The notes under the pieces were generated by a model that was given only the letters and a program-made list of their open reading frames with translations, was not told the origin of the DNA and did not search any database. Below are positions 19,665-30,073 of a stretch of DNA of 64,000 nt, piece after piece (positions within the stretch are counted from its first letter, which is position 1; each line of letters opens with the position of its first letter). The translations under genes were made by a program, and so were the position numbers. The stretch comes from Alphaproteobacteria bacterium (lineage in GTDB: Bacteria > Pseudomonadota > Alphaproteobacteria > UBA9219). The stretch is taken from assembly GCA_028866275.1 (NCBI GenBank), contig JAGWIK010000011.1, positions 1-64,000 of the forward strand, given 5' to 3'.

Positions 19665-21620
19665 GTGAACAATAATATCGGCAAAAATATCGCGCTTTTG
19701 ATCGTCATCGGTTGCATGCTGGCAATGCTGTTCGGGCTGTTCCAGACCGGCGGCGGCATGCAGGCGCAAAACACAATGCCGTTCAGCGATTTCATGCAGC
19801 GCGTCAGTGAAGGCAAAGTGGCCGACGTCACCATTCGCGGCAACAATGTCGACGGCCATTTGACCGAAAATGGCGCGGCCTTTTCCACCTACCTGCCCGA
19901 CGACAGCCCCATTACCGACAAATTGCTGGCGAACCACGTCAAAATCAACGCCCAGCCCGAAGACCATGACAGCCTGACTTTCTGGAGCTTCATGCTGTCC
20001 TACGGTCCCGTCTTGCTGTTGATCGGCGCGTGGTTTTTCTTTATGCGCCATATGCAGTCGGGCAATGGCCGCGCCATGGGCTTTGGCCGCAGCCGCGCGC
20101 GCATGCTCAATGAAAAATCGGGCAAGGTGACGTTCGACGATGTCGCGGGCATCGACGAAGCGAAACAGGAATTGCAGGAAATCGTCGACTTCCTGAAGGA
20201 CCCGCAGAAATTCCAGAAACTGGGCGGCAAAATCCCCAAAGGCGTTTTGCTGGTCGGCCCGCCGGGCACGGGTAAAACATTGACCGCGCGCGCCGTTGCG
20301 GGCGAAGCCAATGTGCCGTTTTTTACCATTTCCGGCTCCGACTTCGTTGAAATGTTCGTCGGCGTGGGGGCCAGTCGCGTGCGCGACATGTTCGAACAGG
20401 CGAAAAAGAACGCGCCCTGCATCATCTTTATCGACGAAATCGACGCCGTCGGCCGTCACCGCGGCGCCGGGCTTGGCGGCGGCAACGACGAACGCGAACA
20501 GACATTGAACCAGCTGCTGGTCGAAATGGACGGTTTCGAAGCGACCGAGGGCGTCATCCTGATCGCGGCGACCAACCGGCCCGACGTGCTCGACCCCGCG
20601 CTGCTGCGCCCCGGCCGCTTCGACCGTCAGGTCGTCGTGCCCAACCCCGATATTCTGGGCCGCGAAAAAATCCTGAAAGTCCATATGCGCAAAGTACCCC
20701 TGGCCGCCGATGTCGATCCCAAGGTTATCGCGCGCGGCACGCCCGGTTTTTCCGGCGCGGATCTCGGCAATCTGGTCAACGAAGCGGCCTTGATGGCTGC
20801 CCGCGCGGGCAAATCCGCCGTTGGCATGGCCGAATTCGAATCCGCCAAAGACAAAGTCATGATGGGCGCGGAACGCCGGTCGATGGCCATGACCGACGAC
20901 GAAAAGAAATTGACCGCCTATCACGAGGCCGGCCATGCGCTGGTCGGGCTGAGCGTGCCGCAAAGCGATCCGCTGCACAAAGTCACCATTATCCCGCGCG
21001 GCCGCGCGTTGGGCGTGACGATGAATCTGCCCGAACGCGACAAATATGGGTCAACGCTAACCGAACTGACTTCGCGTATCGCGATGATGTTCGGCGGCCG
21101 CGTCGCCGAGGAATTGATTTTCGGCAAGGAAAATGTCACCACCGGCGCATCGAGCGATATTTCACAGGCCACGGGTCTGGCCCGCCGTATGGTCACCGAA
21201 TTCGGCATGTCGGACAGGCTGGGCCGCGTGCGCTACAGCGCCAACGAACAGGAAGTGTTTCTTGGCATGTCGGTGGCGCAACAGAAAAACGTGTCCGAAG
21301 CGACGTCGGAATTGATCGACGAGGAAGTGCGCCGCCTGACCGACGAAGGCGAAGCGACCGCGCGCCGCATCCTGACCGATAAAGTCGAGGATCTGCATAA
21401 AATTGCCAAGGCGTTGTTGGAATTCGAAACGCTGTCGGGCGACGAGGTTCGCGCCTTGCTGCGCGGCGAAACCATCGTCCGTGCCACCGACACGTCCGGC
21501 CAGATACCGCCGCCCGCGGCCAGCGCGGGCAAACGCGGATCGGTGCCATCCTTGTCGGGCGACACGCCGCCCGGCGGCTTCACCCCCGCGCCGATTTCGG
21601 CGCGCGTGACAGAGGATTGA
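19665..21620 (+). CDS. ftsH: ATP-dependent zinc metalloprotease FtsH
   Basis: [52 protein letters not shown] start at MNNNIGKN. Confidence 0.96.
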   Translation: MNNNIGKNIALLIVIGCMLAMLFGLFQTGGGMQAQNTMPFSDFMQRVSEGKVADVTIRGNNVDGHLTENGAAFSTYLPDDSPITDKLLANHVKINAQPEDHDSLTFWSFMLSYGPVLLLIGAWFFFMRHMQSGNGRAMGFGRSRARMLNEKSGKVTFDDVAGIDEAKQELQEIVDFLKDPQKFQKLGGKIPKGVLLVGPPGTGKTLTARAVAGEANVPFFTISGSDFVEMFVGVGASRVRDMFEQAKKNAPCIIFIDEIDAVGRHRGAGLGGGNDEREQTLNQLLVEMDGFEATEGVILIAATNRPDVLDPALLRPGRFDRQVVVPNPDILGREKILKVHMRKVPLAADVDPKVIARGTPGFSGADLGNLVNEAALMAARAGKSAVGMAEFESAKDKVMMGAERRSMAMTDDEKKLTAYHEAGHALVGLSVPQSDPLHKVTIIPRGRALGVTMNLPERDKYGSTLTELTSRIAMMFGGRVAEELIFGKENVTTGASSDISQATGLARRMVTEFGMSDRLGRVRYSANEQEVFLGMSVAQQKNVSEATSELIDEEVRRLTDEGEATARRILTDKVEDLHKIAKALLEFETLSGDEVRALLRGETIVRATDTSGQIPPPAASAGKRGSVPSLSGDTPPGGFTPAPISARVTED

Positions 21621-21626
21621 CGACCT

Positions 21627-22148
21627 ATGGCCGAAACGAAAAAAGGCGGCGAGAAAAAGGGCGACGCCAAAGCGGACAGCAAAAAAACCAAAAAATCGGG
21701 CAAAGCCACCGCTTTTCTTGTCACGGCAGTCCTTGTTTTCGCGGCGCCTTTCATGATGCCGACCCTCGTCCTGCTTCTGGCCGGCCTCGTCCCCACTTAT
21801 GTCGCGCTGATAACGGACAACGACCCGCAAAAATCGGGCGCGCTGTCTGTCGGCGCGCTGAATTTCGCGGGCATTGTCCCCTTTATCATCGGGCTGTGGG
21901 AAAAGGGCCAGACGATGCCAAACGCCTTTGCCATTCTCAGCGACGCCAACGACTGGGCGGTTATTCTGGGTGCGGCGGCGATGGGGCAACTGGTCGTCTA
22001 TGCCGTACCGCAAGCGATCGCAACCATGACATTGACCCACGCCGAAATACGCACCAAGGCGTTGCGCAAGAATCTCGACATGTTGCGGGAATCATGGGGC
22101 CCCGAAGTCGGAACCACGAAACCGGTCGATAAACTGGTTCAGGAATAG
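21627..22148 (+). CDS. Conserved hypothetical membrane protein
   Basis: Lys-rich N-terminus then hydrophobic segments; directly downstream of ftsH. Confidence 0.6.
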   Translation: MAETKKGGEKKGDAKADSKKTKKSGKATAFLVTAVLVFAAPFMMPTLVLLLAGLVPTYVALITDNDPQKSGALSVGALNFAGIVPFIIGLWEKGQTMPNAFAILSDANDWAVILGAAAMGQLVVYAVPQAIATMTLTHAEIRTKALRKNLDMLRESWGPEVGTTKPVDKLVQE

Positions 22149-22151
22149 ACG

Positions 22152-22628
22152 TTATTTTTTGACGGCAGCCTTTTCCGGCACCGGCACCTTGGCCGAAAAT
22201 TCCTCGCCTTTGATGCTTTGGCCGATATCCCACAACCGTTCTGCCGTTTCGCGCGCCAGTTTTTTCCACCGTTCGGCCTCGCCCACGGCCTGAGCCTGAA
22301 TTTGTTCCAGATCGGCGGCGCGACGCCGCCAGAAATCAAGCTGCAAATCCTGGGTCTGCAACTGCCCGCGCAAATCGTCGATCTGGGCGCGCAAATGCGC
22401 CATTTGCGATTCCAGATGTTCGCGCTGCCCCGGCAGGAACGAAAAACCGGCGGGCATCTTGGCTCTAATCTGGCGCGACGACGCCGCACGGGCCAGATCG
22501 CTGAAATTCAAGCCGCCGCGCGACAAGACCTGCCGTGCCTTGCGCACGGCAACCAGCGCCTCGCCGTCATGCGACGAGTCGGCCAGCGCAAGAATCTTAT
22601 CAAGTTGTTCGTTAATGGCTTCGGTCAT
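22152..22628 (-). CDS. Hypothetical coiled-coil protein with DUF2786-like N-terminus
   Basis: LDKILALADSSHDGEALVAVRKARQVLSRGGLNFSDL resembles a DUF2786-type segment, followed by a long coiled coil. Confidence 0.55.
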   Translation of the reverse strand: MTEAINEQLDKILALADSSHDGEALVAVRKARQVLSRGGLNFSDLARAASSRQIRAKMPAGFSFLPGQREHLESQMAHLRAQIDDLRGQLQTQDLQLDFWRRRAADLEQIQAQAVGEAERWKKLARETAERLWDIGQSIKGEEFSAKVPVPEKAAVKK

Positions 22629-22760
22629 TACCCTTTATTCATAACCGAACGCAGCCGATTCGGCCAGAAAAAGCCCCCGGGACACCCCCGATTTCCTTTG
22701 CATAGACGCCGGTTGAGATTATAGTCCCCTTCCATCTCCATAAATCAGGGAATATGTCTC

Positions 22761-24158
22761 GTGAAGGCTCTTAAAAGTCTGGTTATGTCCGGTCGTGAAG
22801 TCCTGCCCGTCGTCGAAGGCGGCAAAGGAATATCCGTGTCCAACGGCGAAAGCTCGGGCGCATGGGCGGCGGCCGGCGGCATCGGCACTTTTTCCGGCGT
22901 CAACGCCGACAGTTATGACGCGCAAGGCCGCATCATCCCGCAAATCTATCACGGCAAAACCCGCAAGGACCGCCATCTGGAATTGATGAGTTACGCCATT
23001 CAGGGCGGCATCACGCAGGCGCAGCGCGCCCACGATATATCGGGCGGCAAAGGCCGCATCCATATGAACGTCCTATGGGAAATGGGCGGGGCTGAACATA
23101 TCCTGCAAGGCATTCTGGACGGCGCCAGGGGGCTTATCCACGGCGTGACCTGCGGCGCGGGCATGCCCTATCGCGTTGCCGAAATCGCCGCCAAATTCGG
23201 CGTTTCCTATTACCCCATCGTGTCCTCGGCCCGCGCGTTCCGCGCTTTATGGCTGCGCGCCTATAATAAATACCGCGAAGGGCTGGGCGGCGTCGTGTAC
23301 GAAGACCCGTGGCTGGCGGGCGGGCATAACGGCCTGTCGAACAGCGAAGACCCGAAAAAGCCCGAAGACCCCATGCCGCGCGTCATCGCACTGCGCGCCC
23401 AGATGAACGAATACGGCCTGCAAAACACCCCCATCGTCATGGCGGGCGGCGTGTGGTGGATTTCCGATTGGGAACACTGGCTCGACAACCCCGAAATAGG
23501 CCCCATCGCGTTCCAGTTCGGCACGCGCCCCCTGTTGACGCAGGAAAGCCCCATCCCCGAGGCATGGAAGAAGAAACTGCTGACGTTAAAAAATGGCGAC
23601 GTGTTTTTAAACAAATTCTCGCCGACGGGTTTTTATTCCTCCGCCGTCAATAATAAATTCCTGCAGGATCTGAAAGACCGTTCCGAACGGCAAGTCGCCT
23701 ACGCCCATGAAAAAGTCGGCGCGCATACCGAAAGCTTTCAGGTCGGCGTCATCGGAAACCCCGTCTATCTGACGCCCGCCGACATCGCCCGCGCCAACGC
23801 GTGGAAAGCGCAAGGCTACACACAGGCCCTGCGCACGCCCGACAGCACGCTGGTTTTCGTAACGCCCGACGACGCGCATCAGATTAAAACCGATCAGGCC
23901 AATTGCATGGGCTGCCTGTCGGCCTGCGCTTTTTCCAACTGGTCGCAGAACGAAAAAGGCACGACCGGCCACATGCCCGACCCGCGGTCATTCTGCATCC
24001 AGAAAACGCTGCAGAATATCAGCCACGGCGGCGACGTCGACAATTCGCTGATGTTCTCCGGCCACAATGCCTATCGCTTTGCCCAAGATCCTTTTTATGC
24101 CGACGGCTTTATCCCCACGGTCAAGCAGTTGGTCGAACGGATCGCGACGGGGTATTAA
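22761..24158 (+). CDS. Nitronate monooxygenase / 2-nitropropane dioxygenase-like protein
   Basis: GGIGTFSGVNADSYDAQG, GITQAQRAHDISGG, IVMAGGVWWISDWEHWLDNPEIGPIAFQFGTRPLLTQESPIP. Carries CMGCLSAC near the C-terminus. Confidence 0.8.
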   Translation: MKALKSLVMSGREVLPVVEGGKGISVSNGESSGAWAAAGGIGTFSGVNADSYDAQGRIIPQIYHGKTRKDRHLELMSYAIQGGITQAQRAHDISGGKGRIHMNVLWEMGGAEHILQGILDGARGLIHGVTCGAGMPYRVAEIAAKFGVSYYPIVSSARAFRALWLRAYNKYREGLGGVVYEDPWLAGGHNGLSNSEDPKKPEDPMPRVIALRAQMNEYGLQNTPIVMAGGVWWISDWEHWLDNPEIGPIAFQFGTRPLLTQESPIPEAWKKKLLTLKNGDVFLNKFSPTGFYSSAVNNKFLQDLKDRSERQVAYAHEKVGAHTESFQVGVIGNPVYLTPADIARANAWKAQGYTQALRTPDSTLVFVTPDDAHQIKTDQANCMGCLSACAFSNWSQNEKGTTGHMPDPRSFCIQKTLQNISHGGDVDNSLMFSGHNAYRFAQDPFYADGFIPTVKQLVERIATGY

Positions 24159-24164
24159 CCATCC

Positions 24165-26483
24165 ATGACGACGCCTGTCTTTTTCCTCATCGCGGGCGAG
24201 GCGTCGGGCGACATACTGGGCGCGCATCTGATGCGCGCGTTGAAGCAAAAACTAAACAACAACGTGCGCTTTGTCGGCGTCGGCGGGCCGCAGATGCAGG
24301 CCGAAGGCATCGATTTGCTGTTCCCGCATACGGAGCTGATGCATTTCGGCGTCGTCGAAGTGCTGCGCCACATCCCGCGCCTGCTGGGCCTTATCGATAA
24401 GACCGCGCGCGAAGTGCGCCTCGCGCAACCTGATGCGCTCATCACCATCGACTCGCCCGATTTCTGTTTCCGCGTCGCGCAACGCGTCAGAAAATCGCCG
24501 GGGCCGAAAATCCCCCTCATCCATTATGTCGCCCCCACGGTATGGGCGTGGCGCCCGGGCCGCGCGAAAAAAATCGCGGGTTTTCTCGACCATCTGCTCG
24601 CGCTGTTGCCGTTCGAACCGCCTTATTTCACCCGCGAAGGGCTGCCTTGCACCTTTGTCGGCCATCCGCTGATCGAAAGCGGCGCGGGCAAGGGCAGCAA
24701 CGCCATTTTCCGCAGCACGCGCGGCATCGAACCCGATACGCCCATCCTGACGGTTCTGTTCGGCAGCCGCAGCGGTGAATTCGCGCGTCTCGCCCCCGTT
24801 TTCCGGGATGCCGTTTCCATCCTGCACGAACGCCATCCGGATTTGCGCCTGGCCATCCCCGTTGTCCCGCATTTAAAACAACGCATCGCCGACGAGGTCA
24901 CGACATGGGGCGTACCCTTTCATATTGTCGAAGGCGAACGCGCCAAATACGACGCTTTCGCCGCCTCGACCGCTGCCCTTGCCTGTTCGGGCACCGTGGC
25001 GCTGGAACTCGCGCTGTCGCGCCTGCCCGCCGTCATCGCCTATAAAGTCAGCGATCTTACCGCCCTGCTCTATCGCCGCTTTATCCGCGCGAAATTCGCC
25101 AATCTTGTGAATATCATGCACGACAAAATGGTTGTGCCGGAATTCATTCAGGAAAATTGCACGCCGGCCAAACTTGCCGCCGCCGTCGATGTCTTGCTGT
25201 GCGATGCCGAAGCGCGGCAGCGGCAGATCGCGCAAATCGCCGACGCCGCCGCGTGGCTGGGCCAAGACCAGTTCACGCCGTCCGAACGCGCGGCGGAAAC
25301 CGTGCTGTCGGTCGTCGGAAACGAAGCCCGCAAACCCGCCGTGTTGCAGGTTCTGCCCGCGCTGCATAATGGCGGCGTCGAACGCGGCACGGTCGAAACC
25401 GCCGCCGCGCTGACCGCCGCCGGATTCCGCGCCGTAGTGGCCTCGGCAGGCGGGCCGATGGCGCACGAAATCGAACAGGCTGGCGGCACGCATATCACCC
25501 TGCCGTTGGCGTCGAAAAATCCTCTGACCATAATCGCCAACATCAAACGGCTGCGCCGCGTCATCACCCGGCACAAAATCGACATCGTGCATGCCCGCAG
25601 CCGCGCCCCGGCATGGAGCGCCTTTTTCGCCGCACGTCAAACCGGCGTGCCGTTCGTCACGACATTCCACAGCGCCTATGGCGCAGGATCGGCGATTAAA
25701 AGATTATATAACTCCGCCATGGCCCGCGGCCTGCGCGTCATCGCCATTTCCAATTTTGTCGCCGACTATGCCGAACGCACCTATGGCATCGCGCGGACGA
25801 TCATGCATGTTATCCCGCGCGGCGTCGACATATCTGTTTTCGATCGCGAAAAGGTCGCACCGCAACGCACCGAAGCCCTGCGCCGTGCATGGAATATCGC
25901 CGGCGATATGCCCGTCATTCTGTGCCCCGGCAGGCTGACACGATGGAAAGGCCAATCGGTTCTGATCGACGCGCTGGCCGAACTTCATCGCCGCGATTTT
26001 ATCTGTGTTATCGTCGGCAACGGTAAAGACACGCCCTATGGCCGCGAATTGGCGTCAAGCATCCGCCGCCACGGTCTTGAACGGAACGTCATGATTGTCG
26101 ACACCTGCCGCGATATGCCTGCGGCCTATAAACTCGCCTCGCTCGTGGTCGTGCCGTCGACACGCCCCGAAGGATTCGGCCGCACCGTCATCGAAGCCCA
26201 GGCCATGGGCGCGCCCGTTATCGCCACCGACCACGGCGGCGCGCGCGAAACCGTCATCCCCGACAAAACCGGCTGGCTTGCCATACCCGGCGACGCCGAC
26301 AGCCTCGCCCGCCTGATCGACCTCGCGCTTAACCAAACGGAAACGCAAAAACAGGAAATGGCCGCGCGCGCCATCGCCCATATCCGCGCCAACTTTACGA
26401 CCGCGACCATGACCGCGCAAACGCTTGCCGTCTACCGCGGCCTTCTGCCCATATCACCCGCCGACAAAGGAACATCCTCATGA
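24165..26483 (+). CDS. lpxB: Fused lipid-A-disaccharide synthase (LpxB) and GT4-family glycosyltransferase
   Basis: N-half: FLIAGEASGDILGAHLM, MHFGVVEVLRHIP, IDSPDFCFRVAQRVR, HYVAPTVWAWRPGRAKKIA, FVGHPLIESG. C-half: LHNGGVERGTVE, DIVHARSRAPAWSAFFAARQTGVPFVTTFHSAYG, VIPRGVDI, GRLTRWKGQSVLIDAL, VVPSTRPEGFGRTVIEAQAMGAPVIATDHGGARETV. Confidence 0.9.
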   Translation: MTTPVFFLIAGEASGDILGAHLMRALKQKLNNNVRFVGVGGPQMQAEGIDLLFPHTELMHFGVVEVLRHIPRLLGLIDKTAREVRLAQPDALITIDSPDFCFRVAQRVRKSPGPKIPLIHYVAPTVWAWRPGRAKKIAGFLDHLLALLPFEPPYFTREGLPCTFVGHPLIESGAGKGSNAIFRSTRGIEPDTPILTVLFGSRSGEFARLAPVFRDAVSILHERHPDLRLAIPVVPHLKQRIADEVTTWGVPFHIVEGERAKYDAFAASTAALACSGTVALELALSRLPAVIAYKVSDLTALLYRRFIRAKFANLVNIMHDKMVVPEFIQENCTPAKLAAAVDVLLCDAEARQRQIAQIADAAAWLGQDQFTPSERAAETVLSVVGNEARKPAVLQVLPALHNGGVERGTVETAAALTAAGFRAVVASAGGPMAHEIEQAGGTHITLPLASKNPLTIIANIKRLRRVITRHKIDIVHARSRAPAWSAFFAARQTGVPFVTTFHSAYGAGSAIKRLYNSAMARGLRVIAISNFVADYAERTYGIARTIMHVIPRGVDISVFDREKVAPQRTEALRRAWNIAGDMPVILCPGRLTRWKGQSVLIDALAELHRRDFICVIVGNGKDTPYGRELASSIRRHGLERNVMIVDTCRDMPAAYKLASLVVVPSTRPEGFGRTVIEAQAMGAPVIATDHGGARETVIPDKTGWLAIPGDADSLARLIDLALNQTETQKQEMAARAIAHIRANFTTATMTAQTLAVYRGLLPISPADKGTSS

Positions 26484-27352
26484 CCGACCCCGTTTCGCTT
26501 GAACATATCGCCGAAATCATGGCCGAATTGCGCGCCTATCAGGGCCGCACCGTCGTCGTCAAAATCGGCGGCAATTCCATCGCCGAAGACGAATTGTTCC
26601 TGTCGAAAATCGCGCGGCAACTCGTATTCCTCAACACCAACGGCGTGCGCTGCGTATTGGTTCACGGCGGCGGGCCACAGATCGACGACGCGCTGCGCGA
26701 CAAGAAAATAGAAACATCCAAAGGCAAAGACGGCCGCCGCATCACCTCGCCGCGCGCCATGACAGTCGTGGCGCAGGTCATGAAGAAAATGAATCTGGCC
26801 GTAGCGCAGGCCCTGATCGACGAAGGATGCCCCAAGGACAAAATCATGATCGCTGCCAAACAGCCGCGTCCGCTGGTCGAAGGCGAAAGCTTCGATCCCG
26901 AAGACCCCACGGGCAACCGCAGCGCTTTCCCCGGCAAAGTCGCCACCGCGCCGATCGACCGCGCCCTTGAATCCGGCAAAATCGTCGTCATGCATTCGCT
27001 GGGCGTCGGCGCGGATGGCAAGACCCTGTACAACATCAACGGCGACGACTACGCCATGGCGGTGGCCGCCGCCATCAAGGCCAAGCGTCTGGTGATGATC
27101 ACCAACGTCGCGGGCGTATTGGACGAACGGCGCGAACGCATCGCCATGATCGATGAATCCACCGCCAAGGAATTGATATCCTCCGGCGTGATTTCGGGCG
27201 GTATGGTTCCCAAGGTGGAAAGCGCGCTGGCCGTCGTCAAACAGGGTGTCAGCGGCGTCGCCATCATCGACGGTTTCCGCCCCTGGGCATTGCTGGCAGA
27301 ATTGCTGACGCATCAAGGGCTTGGGACACTCTTCAAATCCCACATCGGTTAA
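26480..27352 (+). CDS. argB: Acetylglutamate kinase
   Basis: VVKIGGNSIAEDEL, LVHGGGPQIDDAL, NINGDDYAMAVAAAIKAKRLVMITNVAGVLD, SGGMVPKVESA. Confidence 0.95.
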   Translation: MTDPVSLEHIAEIMAELRAYQGRTVVVKIGGNSIAEDELFLSKIARQLVFLNTNGVRCVLVHGGGPQIDDALRDKKIETSKGKDGRRITSPRAMTVVAQVMKKMNLAVAQALIDEGCPKDKIMIAAKQPRPLVEGESFDPEDPTGNRSAFPGKVATAPIDRALESGKIVVMHSLGVGADGKTLYNINGDDYAMAVAAAIKAKRLVMITNVAGVLDERRERIAMIDESTAKELISSGVISGGMVPKVESALAVVKQGVSGVAIIDGFRPWALLAELLTHQGLGTLFKSHIG

Positions 27353-27363
27353 TTTACCGTTAA
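27349..27363. promoter_or_regulatory. Exact CtrA-type box TTAA-N7-TTAA upstream of the repeat-domain gene
   Basis: TTAA TTTACCG TTAA, 52 bp upstream of the ATG at 27415 and overlapping the argB stop codon. Confidence 0.55.
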
Positions 27364-27414
27364 TCCACACCGTGGTAGAATGGCTCTGCAGATTCGATTG
27401 GAAGAGGTTCTGCG

Positions 27415-28833
27415 ATGACTTATTCCCTTGTCAATGCTTCGGTTGCCGCCACCGGTACGGTCGCGACATTCACCGTCGCGACCTCGGCTGTGAAAAATGA
27501 AACCTCGTCGCAGGCTGTCAATATCGGCAACCTGTCCGAACAAACCGACAGCATCAGCGTCAGCGACGCGGGTTCTGCCGCCAATACGGCGGTCTCGACT
27601 ACCTTTTCCGCGCAGGCCGGCGACCTCATCACCCTGTCGCAGAATTTCAGCAACATCGTCGATCAGGTCAGCACGCATTATCAGCTGTACGACAGCAGCG
27701 GCACGCTGATCGCCGACAATCAGGGCACGCAAGCGCAGCAGGACGCCTATACCCAATGGGTCGCGGGCACGCTGACCGCCGCATCGGACGGAACCTATAC
27801 GGCGATCGCCACCCCGCAGAACGGCTCCGCCGCCACGATCACATCATCGCAAACGCAAGGCACCAGCCTCGGCGTCACCAGCACCCTGACCGGATCGGAT
27901 TCGTCGGAATATTATAATTTCGACCTTACGGCCGGAAACAATATCAAGCTTAATTTCGACGCGGGATCTCAAACAGCCTCGACCCGCGTTCAGCTCTACA
28001 ACAGCAGCGGCCAGCTGATCGCCGACAGCGCAGGTAACGCCTTCCAACGCGCCAATTACATCGCGATGACATCGGGCGCGGGGCTGACCGCCTCGACCGG
28101 CGCCTATAGCGTCAAAGTATCCTATGCCAACGGCGTCGATCCCAATAGCGGCGACATCAAGTATAATTTCCAGCTTTATTCCGGTTCGAAATATTCCGTT
28201 GTTTACAACAACAACGTGACGGCGCAACCGACCGATACATCGGCGTCGGGATCCGTCACGGCCGCCTCCAGCAAAACGCCCGTTTATTCGCGGCAGGCCT
28301 ATAATAAAATCAACGCGACCGCGCTTCTCAACAACATCAATATCGGCTGGTTGCAAGGAAACAAAAGCGCGCTTCAGGTCTATAGCCAGCTGACCAGCGC
28401 CGACAACGCCGACTGGTTCACCTTTACGCTGCAAAGCGGCACGGATTTGAAATTCGGCTTTGACTCATCCGTGACCAAAAACGCCTCCGACCTGCGCGTG
28501 CAGCTTTATGACGGAACCGGCTCGAAACTTATCGCGGACAGTCAGGGAACCCCGGCGCAACAGGCCGCTTACAAGGAATTGACGACCACCAACGGTCTTG
28601 CCGCAAAGACAGGCTCATATGCCGTAAAAATTTCCTACGCGCCGAACGCGGCGCGAACCACGAACACGTATCAATTTAACCTCTATTCGGGGACGTCCTA
28701 CAACGCCGTATACCGCACCCTTGCTTCGGCGCAAACCTACGCCAACGCGTTGCTGGCGGGCAATGTGGCGGGGGGATATTCCAAAAACACGGCGATTGCA
28801 GCCTATCTGTCGGCGTCGAGCACTTTTCCCTAA
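27415..28833 (+). CDS. Putative surface/secreted protein with three PPC-like beta repeats
   Basis: Three internal repeats sharing [VR]QLY[DN]SSG.LIAD.QG..[AF]Q.A.Y and Y.F.LYSG..Y..VY; composition rich in Ser/Thr/Ala/Asn. SD ggaagagg. Confidence 0.65.
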   Translation: MTYSLVNASVAATGTVATFTVATSAVKNETSSQAVNIGNLSEQTDSISVSDAGSAANTAVSTTFSAQAGDLITLSQNFSNIVDQVSTHYQLYDSSGTLIADNQGTQAQQDAYTQWVAGTLTAASDGTYTAIATPQNGSAATITSSQTQGTSLGVTSTLTGSDSSEYYNFDLTAGNNIKLNFDAGSQTASTRVQLYNSSGQLIADSAGNAFQRANYIAMTSGAGLTASTGAYSVKVSYANGVDPNSGDIKYNFQLYSGSKYSVVYNNNVTAQPTDTSASGSVTAASSKTPVYSRQAYNKINATALLNNINIGWLQGNKSALQVYSQLTSADNADWFTFTLQSGTDLKFGFDSSVTKNASDLRVQLYDGTGSKLIADSQGTPAQQAAYKELTTTNGLAAKTGSYAVKISYAPNAARTTNTYQFNLYSGTSYNAVYRTLASAQTYANALLAGNVAGGYSKNTAIAAYLSASSTFP

Positions 28834-30044
28834 ACGCCCGCCTTCTTTTCAGCCAGATCGTCGATCAACCATCCCTGAAACGCGGTTACGCCCATATCGC
28901 GTCCGGCAGCCAGCGCGCGTTCGTTATCGCAACGGAAGAAAATCAACCGTTCAGGCGGCAAGGCCGCCAGTCCGGCCCGCACTTTCGCATCGGCAAGCTG
29001 TAAAACGCGATCTTTCGACACGTTGATTTTAATGGCATCGACGGGAAAAGCGGCCAGATCGACATAGCGCGCCATATCCGGCGTAATGCTGTCCAACGCG
29101 ACGCGAAAGCCTTCTTTTTTCAGCAAATCAATGGCGTCGAGCGTGCGCGACAGATCCTGAAACAAATCGCCGCGATGCAGTTCGAACCCGATCGACGACC
29201 GGCGTGCCGCAGGAATACTGTGAACGAATTTCGCAAACACCCTGCCCACGACCGAACTGACCGACAAATTCAAATTGATGGCGCGGTTGGCGATAATGTC
29301 CGGCTGACGCGTCAGCATTTGCAACAGCCGCTGATCGACCATGCCACACAGGGCAAAGAAAAAATGTTCGGACGCCACGATCTCAAGCTTCGGGAACCGT
29401 TCGCGGCGCAAATCCTCGAAACTGACGAAATACTCCTCGCCATTGACATGCCATGTATCGCCGGATACGCGATACATTTTTTGCATGCGGCCATAGGGAC
29501 GCAAATCGATCTCGTTCAACATCGTCTCGATCTGATCGAGGCTTTTCGCCGTCAATTGACCCTGCGCCGCGCCGACATTGCCGCCTTCATGCACGCCGGC
29601 GGCGGCGGCGGCGCGCACCACCTCGACGTAATAATTGGCGCGTTCGCGCAATGCCGCGTAATCGGCGGGCAGATGATAGACATTCAAAAACTTGGCCTTG
29701 CTGTCGACATGGCTTGGAAAAATAGCTTCGACAATCTGGGTCGCTATTTTCTCGGCATTACTGGTTTCCGGCCATTCGATAAAAACGTCGCCGTTCGACA
29801 TTTCCGAATAAACGCCCTTGGCCATCTGGGCGAATTCCTGAAGTTTTTGAACGACGGCATCGAACGCGACGCGGTTTTTAGCCAGCTGGTCGAGCGCATT
29901 GATCGCGAAATTCAGCACAAGCGTCGGCGCGCCGGTGCGCTGCATGCGGCGCACGCGTAAAATGAAGTCCTGTTCGCGCACAAGGTCGAACGGAACGGCC
30001 CGATTGTCTTCGAATTCCCAAACGCGCATGCAGAAAACCCGCAA
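28830..30044 (-). CDS. Degenerate EAL-domain-like protein
   Basis: C-terminus has EAL-domain architecture (FELHRGDLFQDLSRTLDAIDLLKKEGFRVALDSITPDMARYVDLAAFPVDAIKINVSK) with EAL and DDFG motifs not conserved. Confidence 0.6.
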   Translation of the reverse strand: MRVFCMRVWEFEDNRAVPFDLVREQDFILRVRRMQRTGAPTLVLNFAINALDQLAKNRVAFDAVVQKLQEFAQMAKGVYSEMSNGDVFIEWPETSNAEKIATQIVEAIFPSHVDSKAKFLNVYHLPADYAALRERANYYVEVVRAAAAAGVHEGGNVGAAQGQLTAKSLDQIETMLNEIDLRPYGRMQKMYRVSGDTWHVNGEEYFVSFEDLRRERFPKLEIVASEHFFFALCGMVDQRLLQMLTRQPDIIANRAINLNLSVSSVVGRVFAKFVHSIPAARRSSIGFELHRGDLFQDLSRTLDAIDLLKKEGFRVALDSITPDMARYVDLAAFPVDAIKINVSKDRVLQLADAKVRAGLAALPPERLIFFRCDNERALAAGRDMGVTAFQGWLIDDLAEKKAGV

Positions 30045-30073
30045 GAATACCAGTCTATTCTCGCCAGACAGGG

